Positions 10,971-21,391 of a stretch of DNA of 64,000 bases are shown piece after piece. The position numbers and the translations under genes were made by a program. Source of the stretch: Copromyces sp. CBS 386.78 (lineage: Eukaryota; Ascomycota; Sordariomycetes; Sordariales; Sordariaceae); contig MU839131.1 in assembly GCA_030685235.1 (NCBI GenBank), positions 246,005 through 310,004 of the forward strand, read 5' to 3'. Every line of letters begins with the position of its first letter. Position 1 is the stretch's first letter. The notes beneath the pieces are model-generated. The model saw only the letters and a list, made by a program, of their open reading frames with translations, was not told the DNA's origin and did no database searches.

Positions 10971-12618
10971 ATGGCCATGCTCAAGTCGATATTCCTCCTC
11001 GCTTTCGCGGCCGCGAGTGCCCTGGCACAAACCCAGCCCGCTCCCGGAGGCTGTACCACCAACTCCTTCACCTTCCCGAGCTGGTTCGTCCACAATTTCA
11101 CCGCCAATCCTGCCAAACACCAAGCGCATTACACGCTTGTGAACAGAGCAACCAACTATACTCTGAACATAGGTTGTCAAGGACAAGATGGCACTTATGC
11201 CACTTGCCTCGCCTCCGGCCCGCGGTATGGAATGACATTTGGTGGAGCAGTCGAGCTCAAAGCAGCCACCGCCATCGTCCATGTATCTGAATTTTGGTAC
11301 TGCGATGATAGAAAGACCCCCAAAGCGGATGCTGCCCACCGGTCAGGTGCGTCAGGCACACGACGGATTGAAGTTCGAGGCATCTGGCAACGCGTCTGTT
11401 CCTCTCGTTTGTGATGGCGATGCATGCAAGTCATCCAACCCTGTTGACTTGGTCAAGGGCTCGCTCTCAACCCCTGTTGCAATCACGCCTGCATATGCCG
11501 ATGGACCGCCAGGACATAAGAATCCAGGCTGTGGTGCCCTTTCCAAGACGCCAAAGTGGACACTAGGAACCATCATCTTCATCAACGAGACAGGCGACGG
11601 GTCGTCTGCCATCCAATCTCAGTCGATTAAGTTCCAAGTCACCAATGAAGCCACTGGACATGTAGTGGGTTGCCTGAACTACTTCCTGGCTGGCCCGGGA
11701 GAGGATCCGCGTATGCAAATCAGCTGCGGTGGGGGAACAGATCGTAAGAGTCGGTATAACATCAGAACTGACGCCGTGTTCTACCCGAGAAGCTGGAAGT
11801 TTGAGATCAACGAAACATGGTACTGCGATGATGTGGATTCTGCAAAGCTGTAAGTTATCGCCCGTCTCGTGTGGCCGAAGAAAGGGTGCGAATCCCGAGT
11901 TACGCCATAGAGTGAGCATCACGGGCACAGGAAGCACCACCCTCCCTCTCAACTGCAGCACCGGGTCGACCACCACATATTGCCAAGCCGACAACGTCCC
12001 CGTCCAAGGCCAAGTCCTTTCAGAAACTGCCCTCGCCCCTTACTCCATCGAAGATCCCATCCCGAGCGCAGACGGCTGCACCATCTCCTCCGTTGTCTCT
12101 CCCTCATGGGTCCTCAGCAACTTTGAGGTCGACAAGAGCACGGGTGACGACGTAAGCTCGGCAGCCATCAGCTTCAACCTGCGCCTCAACACCCAGAACA
12201 GCCTCTTCGATTTCCCCGTGTTCGTCTACCATGACGGCGTCAAGTTGGGTGACGCCGAGACCTGGTATCCCGGTTCATTTGGCGCTGGCGAACAGCCTCT
12301 TGCGCCGAAGACTGCCTCGTTTCAATATGCTGATAAGACGCAGGAGGTTGCTATCAAGATGGATTGGGTTTGCATTGACATTGATCCGGGACATCCGTAG
12401 GTATGTTGTCTCTCAATCCTCTGGTCGTGAAGAATAACTCGCTAACGAACTCGCAAAATAGGGTTCAGTTCAGCGGCGTCGCGACCACCAAGCTTCCCCA
12501 GCTGGAATGCGAAGAGACAGACTATGGGCTGGCGCGGTGTGTCTCTGCTCAGGGTTACACATGGACTTCTGCTGTATCGAACGTGACATGGAAATCTTTG
12601 GAAGCAGGCTCAGTGTGA
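10971..12618 (+). CDS. Secreted protein of three diverged tandem units, function unknown
   Basis: Best model: exons 10971-11324, 11374-11849, 11911-12396, 12462-12618 (490 aa). The start is in good context (CCACCATGG), followed by a signal peptide (MLKSIFLLAFAAASALA, cleavage near residue 19-20). The mature part holds three related units. Each has a Cys-containing start (GGCTTNSF, PGCGALSK, DGCTISSV), a W-[YV]-C-[DI]-D motif (EFWYCDD, ETWYCDD, DWVCID) and then a [GA]xGxxxxPxxC strand (ASGNASVPLVC, GTGSTTLPLNC, GVATTKLPQLEC). Several N-glycosylation sequons are present. Introns fall at the same place in each unit, just after the W-x-C motif. Introns 2 and 3 have GT donors (GTAAGT, GTAGGT); the third has a GCTAAC branch point. 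The first junction has no usable GT: a GC donor at 11325 restores frame and alignment, but a frameshift allele is possible. I do not recognise the family. Confidence 0.7.
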
Positions 12619-13418
12619 TGGTGTTCGGAAGAAGAGGTCTGGAGTTGAATGGCTCGCATGCCGAACGGGTGCCGGTCGATCAGAGAAGTAATTCAACCTT
12701 GTTTGAAGAAGTTCATGGACTGTTGGAATCAATTCCAAAGCACCAGATGAAGGCCAAACAAGGTTCATCTACAGCCCCTAGCAGCTTGTTATATCGGGCT
12801 AGTGATTGGCCAACTCCATGTCGTCGTGTTGCCAAGGCAGGATGATGCGCATGGTGTATCAAACGGGCGGCTGAACGTGGTACCGCAGGCTCGCTGTTCC
12901 TATTTCTCAAAGCATTGTGCATTGTAAGATGAAACTGACCTGAAAACAATGTCTTTTGGTTCGTCTGGCTGGTGATGAAGAAGGCCGGGAAGATAGATGA
13001 AGGCCGAGATTGACGTGGAGGATGCAAGACGGACAACCCCAACCCTCCACTGTGGACAGTTTCGTTTCCCCCACAAAGTGGAACCCACTTGCGCGCCCAG
13101 ACGGGACCCGGCGGGTAGCTTACCTAGATACACCCCACCCGCAACGCTAAACCGCGGCCGCCAAGACAGCCATGAGCAAGCATCCCAGACTCCAAATCGC
13201 AACTCCAACAATTGCAGATGCCACCTTGCAAAGCTTCAATTCAGAAGCATTTGACGATAGCTTGAAGCTAGCTACCTTTCTACCTTGTCCATCGTTTCGA
13301 TACCTAATACACGATACTCTCTTTGCTTCACCTCGCATCAACGATAAGCATAACTGCTTGCTTGCCTTTGCCTCGAAAATCAGCAAACCGCGGATGAACC
13401 CCTGAAAGTCAGCCCAAC
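12619..13418. other. Intergenic region upstream of bos1
   Basis: About 0.8 kb between the secreted-protein stop codon and the bos1 ATG, in the same orientation. No coding frame is supportable. It should contain the 3' UTR of one gene and the promoter and 5' UTR of the other; 13050-13160 is GC-rich and CpG-rich, as often seen at fungal promoters. Confidence 0.5.
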
Positions 13419-14312
13419 ATGGTAAGTCAACTAGCAGCAACCATTGACCAAGATCACGGCCTTCAAGGTCCATACGGCACCAATCCAACTAACAAATCCC
13501 TCCCTCCCCTCCAGAACACAACCTTCAACTCAGCTCTCAAGCAGAGCACCTCGATCCGCAAAGACCTCGCCGCCCTCTCCTCGCACGAGCTCGACCCGAC
13601 GACCTCTCTCACGCCCGCCGCCCTGGGCTCCCTCTCGGCCTCCCTAACCGCCTTCAACCGGACCATCGACGAGTACAACCACCTCGCTAAGCAGGAGCTC
13701 AACGCCGCCAAGCAAGAAAAGGCCTACGAGAGGATACGCAACTTCCGGTCGGAGCTGCACGACTTCCGCACGCAGCTGGACTCGCTGAAATCCAAGCGCG
13801 AGGAACACATGCACGCGCAGAACCGCGCCGAGCTGTTGGGAAGAAGGCCGTTTGTGGCTAGCACGCCTGAGAATCCGTATGCTGCTAGTGCTTCGTCGAC
13901 GGCGATGAGCAGCGCTACGGGCGCAGCAGGGTATGGTCTAGCCTCGCATTCACATGCCAGGACGAATAGCATGGCGGAGTCGGGGAGGTTGCAAAGTAGC
14001 AGTGTATTGGGTTCAGGGGACGCGAGTCGCGAGCAGCATGCGCTGAGGGAGCCGGATTTCTTTCGGAGCACGCACTCGGCGCTGGACGATTACATTGCGA
14101 GGGGGCAGGCGGTGCTGGGCGATCTCAACCAGCAGAGGGAGATCATGAAGAACACGCAGCGGAAGCTATACTCGGTTGGCAACACGTTGGGGATCAGTGG
14201 CGATACGATCAGGATGATTGAGAGGAGGGCGAAGCAGGATAAGTGGATCTTTTGGGGAGGGGTGGTGGTTTTCTTCTTGTTCTGTTGGTTGGTGTTGCAT
14301 TATTTGAGGTGA
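13419..14312 (+). CDS. bos1: Bos1/membrin-type Qb-SNARE of ER-Golgi transport
   Basis: The ATG at 13419 is followed at once by an intron, 13422-13514 (GTAAGT donor, CTAAC branch point near 13488, CCAG acceptor). It is 93 nt and in frame, so the unspliced frame also reads open; splicing gives MNTTFNSALKQ, which matches the start of yeast Bos1 (MNALYNHAVKQ). The product is 266 aa. Bos1 is a tail-anchored SNARE that acts with Sed5, Bet1 and Sec22 in fusion of ER-derived vesicles with the Golgi. Order: N-terminal helices about 5-100, a linker with LGRRPFVASTPENPY, a Ser/Ala-rich stretch, a SNARE motif (about 176-238, zero-layer Gln in DLNQQREIM, then NTLGISGDTI) and a C-terminal anchor (about 245-266, WIFWGGVVVFFLFCWLVLHY) with only two residues after it. 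It converges on the thiamine pyrophosphokinase gene. Confidence 0.9.
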   Translation: MVSQLAATIDQDHGLQGPYGTNPTNKSLPPLQNTTFNSALKQSTSIRKDLAALSSHELDPTTSLTPAALGSLSASLTAFNRTIDEYNHLAKQELNAAKQEKAYERIRNFRSELHDFRTQLDSLKSKREEHMHAQNRAELLGRRPFVASTPENPYAASASSTAMSSATGAAGYGLASHSHARTNSMAESGRLQSSSVLGSGDASREQHALREPDFFRSTHSALDDYIARGQAVLGDLNQQREIMKNTQRKLYSVGNTLGISGDTIRMIERRAKQDKWIFWGGVVVFFLFCWLVLHYLR

Positions 14313-14793
14313 GCTTGATGTTGCCATGTCGGAGATTGAAGATTCTGTATGGGAAAGGAAAGAAAAGAGACAGACGGGACTAATTATTGATGGATTACAA
14401 TATCAGCGAAGGTGGACTACTAGCAAAGGTCCGTTCAGATTGCGGCATAGGGCCCGGCGACGGCGGCGGCATCTGTCTCACAGTCATCAAGCGCGGAGTT
14501 TTGGGTGTTGGGCTTGGTCTGGTTTACTTCTTAACTAAACAAACATGGTCTAATATCATGGGCAGCAATGCGTGAACAATTTCATCTTAGAAGGTACCTT
14601 ACCCATATGCCCTTTCCCTTTAACAGCGCCATCTTCGCAATAGCAATGACCGGATCGTAACGAATCAACAGCAGATAACCTCACATCCCAACCTGTTCTC
14701 GCCAACCGGCCTCTGCTCTCATTAGGGTTTTATACCCTACCCAACCAATTCCGCCGTCAGGCGTCTCCTCAAAATCACACCAAAGGACACCCC
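14313..14793. other. Convergent 3' intergenic region
   Basis: About 480 bp between the stop codons of bos1 (+) and thiamine pyrophosphokinase (-). Short open frames here have no recognisable content. It most likely holds the two 3' UTRs; no clear terminator was identified. Confidence 0.5.
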
Positions 14794-15872
14794 CTAAATG
14801 TCCCTCAGCGCAATAGTAAACAAGACATCCCTCGTCGTCCTGACCTCCACCACCTCCGTCGCCGGCAGCACATGATTACTCGTGCTCATCTGCCCACCAA
14901 ACTCGGTCGGCCAGTCCTCCACATCCCACTCCAGCCCCTTCGTCCAGATCCTGCTTGGTTCTTTAACCGGTAGGATGCCCACCCACTTCGCAAACACATC
15001 CTTCTCGGTCTTGTTCGCTTGACCGGGCTCCCGTACGCGGATCTTGTGGGTGCCCGATTTGAGCAAAAATGTGAGCGATTCCCCGCTGAAGAGGTACATC
15101 CTCCCGTCGGCGTAGCTCGGCGAGGACTGGAAGAGGTAGAGGTGGTGAAGCTGGGAGAGGCCTTGGTCGACGCGGCCGCCGAGACCGCCGATGGCGATGA
15201 TGTCGGGCAGTGGAGCGTCAGGTTTAGAACAGGAGGGACCGCGGAGGTAGTCCACGGACTTGCCGAAGTCGGTGGAGTATTGGTTGGGGTCGTGGATGAT
15301 GGCGGTTTTGGTCTGAGAGGAAGAGGAGTGGGTGGTGAAATAGGTGCGGGTTTCGGTGGTGAGGGAGTCGAGATCGCCTATAATTGCTGTGAGGTCGTCC
15401 TGGAATATTTGTTAGTTGGATGTTTTAGCTCAATTAGGAGGTGTAGTATGGGGCGGGACTTACAAAGCAATGGTCACCGTTCATGCCGGCGACGTCATAC
15501 AGACAGTTTGCGCCGCCGTCGGCAGCGACGCGGATAGATGCTTTTTGCGTGGAAAGTTGAATGTTAATTCCCGTTTCTTGTCTTTTTGTCTGAGCCGTTC
15601 ACATGTCAAAACGTACCATTCTTCCACAGGCGCTTTACCAAACCCAAATGAGTAAGTGGTTGGTTGAGGACGACCAGTGCGAATCGTCCGGGCTTGTGAG
15701 TGGTTGTCGCTCCATTTGAGCTGTTCTGCAACTGATCGTTTTGCTGATCATGTTGCTTCTTCTGATGCTCATATTCCCGGATCAAATCGATGGGATGCCA
15801 TTCGAAAATCTGGTCCTCGCCGGTCGCCCCGGTTGTCTGTGTGGTGTTGTTGGTCGAGCTCATATTGGACAC
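14794..15872 (-). CDS. THI80: Thiamine pyrophosphokinase
   Basis: Three minus-strand exons, 15872-15617, 15540-15464 and 15399-14794 (312 aa), with GTACGT and GTAAGT donors; the second intron has an AACTAAC branch point. The enzyme transfers pyrophosphate from ATP to thiamine, making the cofactor thiamine diphosphate. After a Gln/Asn-rich N-terminal extension (about residues 38-58) come FALVVLNQPL, RVAADGGANCLYD (about 89-101), a GDLDSL metal-binding motif at the start of exon 3, STDFGKSVDYLR and IIAIGGLGGRVDQGLSQLHH, all family signatures. The C-terminal thiamine-binding domain follows (YLFSGES, KWVGILPV, STSNH). Size fits fungal members. It is divergent from mia40, with about 1 kb between the start codons. 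Confidence 0.93.
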
Positions 15873-16854
15873 CGTTTGTATTGTTCAGTTGGTAGATACG
15901 GGTGCTTATGAACGTGGGGTGAGGCGATACTTGTACAACAGCGGACCGTGCTAATGAGACGAACCTGGATATAGTTTGTAAAGGAAAGTGTTTTAATCCG
16001 AATTTGGTCCGAGAACATGGCAGGTGACGGGACTCGGATGTAAGTGTCTTTGTTTATTTCTGTCCGGCCCGTTTCGGTGCTTCCGTTGGGCTGTCCGGCG
16101 TTGCAGCATGCAGTGGGGACCGGTGTTCGGACCATCACCGATGTCTACTATAAGACCGTCTTTCTATAGGGCGTCCAGAAGGTTTAAATTCCAATATGAC
16201 CAGATATTCCGTTACTGTGTGTATTTCTGGCACTCTAACTTTATTTTGCTTGGTCATTTTCTCCGATTACAAAACTTGGCGCAAGGAATGTGTCGACGAC
16301 CGGCAGCAAACAACCTGTAAAAGTCGAGCTTGTGCACGTGTAATAGCTTCATGCAGAAACGCTATAACACGCAAAGTCAACCCGAACCCCAACCCTACTG
16401 GAAAGCTTTGGGGATGTAAGTCGAGACCAGGGTGGTCTTACTGCCTCGAGACTCCTCACCACTCTTTTGACTTTTCAATGAGAAAATGTGACGGTGTAAA
16501 AGCCCTACTCTCTTCTTCATTCACATGTCGCCTTGTATTGTGGTTTATCTTCTCCAATAATGACATTGTCAAGGACGCGGGTGCCACTTTTAAGCGAGTG
16601 TGACCAATCGGATAGCGAATTGGAGGGAAAAGGCCCTGGCCCGCACCGGTCGGTCGGCGGTCGGCCTGCACTGGAGCATCGCCAGAAATTTTGTCGGGTC
16701 GACGTGGGTCGAATCCGGGAAATGATGACAAACCTCTTGATTCCCGGACCCGTGGAGCTGCTGCGGAAGCACCATCCGACCCTCGCTTTCCCCGACTCAC
16801 CTCCGTCCGTTTGCGCCTGTCTTGTTGATTTTCGAGTCCCGACACCGACGAACA
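15873..16854. other. Bidirectional promoter region
   Basis: About 980 bp separate the divergent starts of thiamine pyrophosphokinase and mia40. No gene is supportable. I did not recognise a thiamine-diphosphate riboswitch in the pyrophosphokinase introns or leader. Confidence 0.5.
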
Positions 16855-18019
16855 ATGTACCGCACGGCTCTCCGCCCCTCGCAAAGCGCATTGCGCGCAA
16901 TCCGGCCCACCACCGCCTCCCCGTCGGCCCTCGTCTCCTCTACCGCCCGCCGCTACGCCTCCACATCCTCCGCGCCCAAGAAGAGCACATGGAAGGGTGC
17001 CGCCGTACGATGGGGTCTCGCTGTCGCTGCCGTCTATTACTACAACACCAGCCCCATCTTTTCCGATGAGCTTGCCGGTATGCGCCCCTTTTAGTTATAG
17101 CGACCTTGCTGGCCATGCGCACCCTCGGCTTCACCGTCGTGTTTATCGACACCACAATGCGCCAACGCTAATACATGGGCCAATTCGCGCAGAGACCGCT
17201 GGTTCCGCCCCCTCCCAGCTGACCGACGCCGACCTTCCCACTGTCGATGCCATTGTCGAAGAGAAGAGACGCCAGGCCGCCGAGCATGCTGCCGCCAGGA
17301 AGGCTGCCGAGGCCGCCGCTAAGGAGGCTGCCGAGGCCGCCGCTAAGAAGGCCGCCACCCCTGCGACACCTTCCGAGTCGGTAGAGGAACAGACCACCAA
17401 GGCCGAGGCCCAGGCTGAGGCCATCCCCGAGGGCGAGTCCAAGCCCAAGTCCGAGTCCACCGAGGGCGTCATCCCCGAGGCTGGTGCCTCCCCTGAGGCT
17501 CTTCAGCAGGAGGCCGATGCCCAGGGCGCCTTCAACCCCGAGACCGGCGAGATCAACTGGGACTGCCCGTGCCTGGGTGGCATGGCCCACGGTCCTTGCG
17601 GCGAGGAGTTCAAGGCTGCTTTCAGCTGCTTCGTCTACTCCAAGGAGGAGCCCAAGGGCATGGACTGCATTGACAAGTTCTCGTACGTATCTAGAACTGT
17701 CTGGCCGGAATCAAGGTGGAATATTGAAAGCTAACTATCCAACAGTCACATGCAGGACTGCTTCCGCAAGTACCCCGAGGTTTACGGCGCCGAGCTAGCT
17801 GACGACGAGGAGGCTGAGCGCGGCTCTGCCCCTGCCCCTGCCGCCGAGGGCACCCCCGCCAAGGAGGAGGCTGAGCTTCCTGCTGCCGCCTCTCCCGTTG
17901 ACGCTCCCTCTGCTAACCCTGCCTCTGCCCATGATGCTACCACCGAAAAGACCTCCGAGGTCGTCCCCACCGCCGCCTACGATGCTACCGTTGCCAACGG
18001 CGACAAGAATGAGCAATAA
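16855..18019 (+). CDS. mia40: Mia40 mitochondrial intermembrane-space import oxidoreductase
   Basis: Exons 16855-17077, 17193-17682 and 17746-18019, with GTATGC and GTACGT donors and a GCTAAC branch point in intron 2; 328 aa. Mia40 traps incoming small cysteine-rich proteins by mixed disulphides and is reoxidised by Erv1. The N-terminus is a basic presequence (to about residue 33, ARRYA), then a single hydrophobic anchor (about 51-69, [12 protein letters not shown]) and an Ala/Glu/Lys-rich linker with repeated [12 protein letters not shown]. The conserved core has the redox CPC (C199, C201) followed by C210-x9-C220 and C233-x9-C243, the twin CX9C helices. The last CX9C is split by intron 2. 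A long acidic Ala/Pro-rich tail follows. This is the membrane-anchored fungal form. The next gene also encodes a probable mitochondrial protein. Confidence 0.95.
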
Positions 18020-19305
18020 ATAAAACAGACCACGAACAATGACAAACAACACACAGCCAGCCGGTTGCTGCAATTTCTACAACTTTTAGTACCATTGCTC
18101 TGTACGATTTGACATATGGCATAGAGAGAGAAAGAGAGAGGGAGAGGGAGAGAAGACGGGCGCAACGACGGCAACCACGGTCAAGCGACTGGCTAGGCAG
18201 CATCATCTGGGATAATGGGAGTTTAGAGGCGCATGCGAAGAGGGTTGAGGTTGGTTTGCCTTTCGCTTTTGAAGGGCAATGTACGACTTTGTGTATTCAT
18301 ACCATGTAATGCAAGCGCAAAATAGACATATCCCATGCTCATCATACCTAGGAGGAAGTGTTGCTGTCGACGGAGGGCCTCCGTTACCTAGAACAGCTCC
18401 TACAGGTTATCATTTCCAACGGCCCGTCTTCAAGATGAACCGGGAAACGGAGGATGACATGCTGATCAGGGACCAATTCAACCTCAACCCAATTGACACC
18501 ATGAAATTTCCCGCCGTCTCCCGATGCCAGGGGGAACTTCCCTGTGTTGACGTTCGCCAACTCGCGAGCAGCTTCGCGTTGCTTGGATCGGAGAGGTCTG
18601 GAAGCTAACTTGAAGAAAAGCGTGCTAGCGGAGCCGCAGACGTCATTCGCGACATGGGTGCTCAGCTGTGCTGCCTTCCGTTTTTGGGCTTTGTAGTGTA
18701 CCTAGTGGGTATAGCGGGGCAGCGGGGTTGTTTTGGGGCCTTTTTGCTGGGGTGATGAGCTGACCTTGGCTCCGTCCAGTTGCGTCACCGTTTTGAATTT
18801 GGAGCTCGTTCATGCGCTGTTACCATTTGCAGCCGCCAGCCGGCAATCACAGGCTTTTCAAGCGAAAAAGTCAAAGGAGGCACGGGACATTGCGCCACTG
18901 AATGTGACTGCCAAAATGAGACAGCATTTGAGTGTGCGGAAATCGTGGATATGTCTGTTCCGTTTTGAGCCGTAGGTCTAAAAGGCCGTTTGCTGAAATC
19001 GTAAGGTATCCGACTGCATTGTTGCCAAGCTTTGACCAAAGTTGAAATCCCCTTCTCCGGCTTTTCAAGTTCCTTGGTTGACGAAGTGACCTCACGCTCG
19101 TCCAATCCCGTGCTCGTTCGTCCCTAAATACAAATCCTTTCGGCCGTCACCTCCAAGAGCTTCCCTTCCCCAGAACATCACCACTCCAAGAACAACATCC
19201 GGTAATAAAGCTCCGACGTCGCTTCACCTTTGCGATCACTCACATCCTCCCACCTGCCACTGAATCAACACACAAACACTTCTCTACCACAACTCAATCA
19301 TCAAC
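18020..19305. other. Intergenic region with a GA microsatellite
   Basis: About 1.3 kb between mia40 and the Om14-like gene. It holds a purine (GA)n/(GGGA)n tract just downstream of mia40 and, in its last 200 bases, the CA/CT-rich leader of the Om14-like gene ending in CAATCATCAAC. Short open frames overlap on both strands and are not supportable as genes. Confidence 0.5.
18122..18155. repeat. GA-rich microsatellite
   Basis: Runs of AGAGAGA, AAAGAGAGAG and GGGAGA make a simple purine repeat about 100 bp downstream of the mia40 stop codon. Confidence 0.85.
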
Positions 19306-20107
19306 AGTAAGTGTCTACCTTTCTTCTCCGCACACAAAGCACGCGACACTTCCGAGAACATAGCTAACCACCACTCGCGCTAGTGTCTTACGCTGAGATT
19401 GCTGCCAAGGGCCCTAAGCAGACTCCCGAGGAGGTAAGGTTGCGCTGCTTCTGCCTTTGCTGCGCGCCTGGCCATGAGCCTCCAATGGGTTCGTGCGCGC
19501 GCCATGATCAAACGAATCTGACATATCCTTTGTTCTCAGGCTGCTGCCCCTCTCCCTCCCCAGATCGAGGTTGACGAGTCTACCTCCACCTCCTCCCTGA
19601 TCGACGTCGATACCCCTTCTGTCCATACCGTCCCTTCCGACTTCCAAGAGCAGGATATCCAGACCGAGACCCAGGCCACCCGCGTTGAGCAGGAGGAGGA
19701 ACAAGCAGCCAAGGAGGAGGCCGAAAGAATCAAGGCCAAGGCCCGTGCCGAGGCCGACCTCGCGAAGAAAAAGTCCAAGTCCAAGGCCAAGAAGGCCGAC
19801 AACTGGTTGACCAAGCAGTTCGCCAGCTTGAGCGATGGCACCACCGGTGCTCTCGCTGCCGTCAACCTCTTCGCCGTTGTCGGTCTTAGTGGATGGCTCG
19901 GCTACAGGGCTTGGGGTCTCTATGACCGCAGGCAGCTCACATGGCAGCATGCCGGCCGTGGCGCTGGTATCCTTGCCGCTGTCGCCGTCTTTGAGAGTGT
20001 ATTCAGCGGGTACGTTATCTCGATGCGACAACCACAAGAGCTTATCACAATGCTAACTTTAAGTGTATAGGTATCTCGCCAAGGGCAAGAAGGCCAAGGA
20101 CCAATAG
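19306..20107 (+). CDS. Om14-like mitochondrial outer-membrane protein with a split start codon
   Basis: There is no ATG ahead of the frame SYAEIAAKGPKQTPEE. An intron 19307-19383 (GTAAGT donor, GCTAACC branch point, CTAG acceptor) joins the A at 19306 to TG at 19384, creating ATG across the junction. Further exons: 19384-19433, 19540-20009, 20071-20107; introns have GTAAGG and GTACGT donors and a GCTAAC branch point. The product is 185 aa: the N-terminal MSYAEIAAKGPKQ motif, an acidic then Lys/Ala/Glu-rich coiled middle (KKKSKSKAKK), and two hydrophobic segments (about TGALAAVNLFAVVGLSGWLG and GRGAGILAAVAVFESVFSG) joined by YRAWGLYDRRQLTW, ending KGKKAKDQ. This resembles the C-terminal domain of fungal Om14-type outer-membrane proteins; the assignment is from memory and moderate. 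An alternative acceptor at 19563 would drop eight residues (AAAPLPPQ). Confidence 0.75.
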
Positions 20108-20785
20108 AGGATTTTGAACCCGGTACTGCAAATCTGAAAAGTCTGCGCGGCGTTGATCACGACCGATTCTTCTCTTCTGTGTTGCAGGGCAACACTTGTT
20201 CCTTTTTTTGTCGAAATACTACATTCATGGGCTGTGACGGGGGGCATGGTTTGCATTTTCTCTGATACTCAATTATGGCGTTTTGTTTAGCTCTGGGTCA
20301 ATTCCCGTCAAATTGACATCCCATCTCTGTTCGTCATGACTCGATTCCTCGCTTCGCTTTTCCACTGATTTGCGTACGATAGCTGTTCCGTCACGGTGAT
20401 GCTCAGCTGCAGAAGCGTAATGCCAGGCACCATGCACACTACTGCTCTGCGCGCCGTCATGTATCACCCTTTAGCATGTGTTCTTGTCTCTACTTGTCAA
20501 GATGGTTAATCATCCTCTCAGCTTCGAAGCTCTTCCCCATATCAGTGGTACACGCAAACTCCAACGCCCATCTTCTCACGAACGCTGCCACGATGATGAG
20601 TGGCAGTTCAACAGACGCATCAGCTGGACCAGTTGAGGCAATGATCGCATTCTCGAAGATTCTGAGAGGGTCAATATACGATATATACGGTGAACCCTTG
20701 ATTGATGGGGCCGACCACTTTCTAGAGACCACTGCAAATAACGGAATTAGCAACGACACCCGGAAACCCACGACCAACCACGACG
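20108..20785. other. Intergenic region
   Basis: About 680 bp between the Om14-like gene and the 201-aa hypothetical gene. A frame of about 130 codons crosses 20476-20868 but overlaps the next gene in another frame and has no features, so it is treated as a shadow. Confidence 0.45.
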
Positions 20786-21391
20786 ATGTCCTACAGCGCT
20801 TTTTCCCGGCCCCCTCAGCCCCGCCCAGGTCTCAAACTAACCGTCCGATTCGTCATCAGAGAGCGTGATGATGGCCGACCCATTATCACCATCCAGCCCG
20901 TCGCCGATTATTGCAACCTCATTAGCGTCGTTGGCAACCCCCGCTGGTTCATGCCCTGGGAAGAGCGCCTCAAAGCCACCGTCACTTTTCCCACCGAGCG
21001 CGACGAGCTTCGTCATTACATCTGCGAGCAGTTGATGCTCTGGTGCAACAATCCAGCCGGCGTCAGTATGGTACAGGCCACAGACGACCGAATCATCCTG
21101 ACTGGAATACGTGAGGTTCTACGAGAGTGGAGGGCCCATGCTCAGGAAGCCACAGAGAGCAGGGACAGGGACGAGCGGAGGATTTGGGCAAAAGGACCGG
21201 TGATGTCGAGGATGGCGGAGCAGTTTATTGGGCAGTTTAGGTGGGTGGAGGTGCAGGGGATTAATGAGTGGGCGGAGGTGGTGAAGATGAATAGGGATGG
21301 CTGGGGCGATGCGTTTAAGGAGCTGGTGAAGGGGAGGAGGGAGTTGGTAGTTGGGGAGACGAAGTTGCTGTTTTGGAGCTCTGAGGTGTGA
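20786..21391 (+). CDS. Hypothetical protein, 201 aa
   Basis: A single uninterrupted frame from ATG 20786 (MSYSAFSRPPQPRPG) to TGA 21389. The sequence is soluble-looking with many Trp (WFMPWEERL, LREWRAH, FRWVEVQGINEWAEV, LLFWSSEV), a possible beta start (LKLTVRFVIRERDDGRPIIT) and a charged helix (ATESRDRDERRIW). I recognise no domain, signal peptide or membrane segment. It is the last intact gene before the RIP-mutated cluster, about 1.1 kb away, and shows no RIP damage itself. The final third is unusually G-rich on the coding strand. It could be lineage-specific; real coding is likely from length and composition but not proven. Confidence 0.55.
   Translation: MSYSAFSRPPQPRPGLKLTVRFVIRERDDGRPIITIQPVADYCNLISVVGNPRWFMPWEERLKATVTFPTERDELRHYICEQLMLWCNNPAGVSMVQATDDRIILTGIREVLREWRAHAQEATESRDRDERRIWAKGPVMSRMAEQFIGQFRWVEVQGINEWAEVVKMNRDGWGDAFKELVKGRRELVVGETKLLFWSSEV

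Noticed and set aside
16822..16854. Upstream non-ATG extension of mia40
   Set aside because: The ATG at 16855 starts a typical basic presequence; the extension begins at a non-ATG codon.
19383..19574. GTG-initiated frame for the Om14-like protein
   Set aside because: Spliced A|TG gives a standard start with consensus intron signals, and the frame past 19434 is intron.
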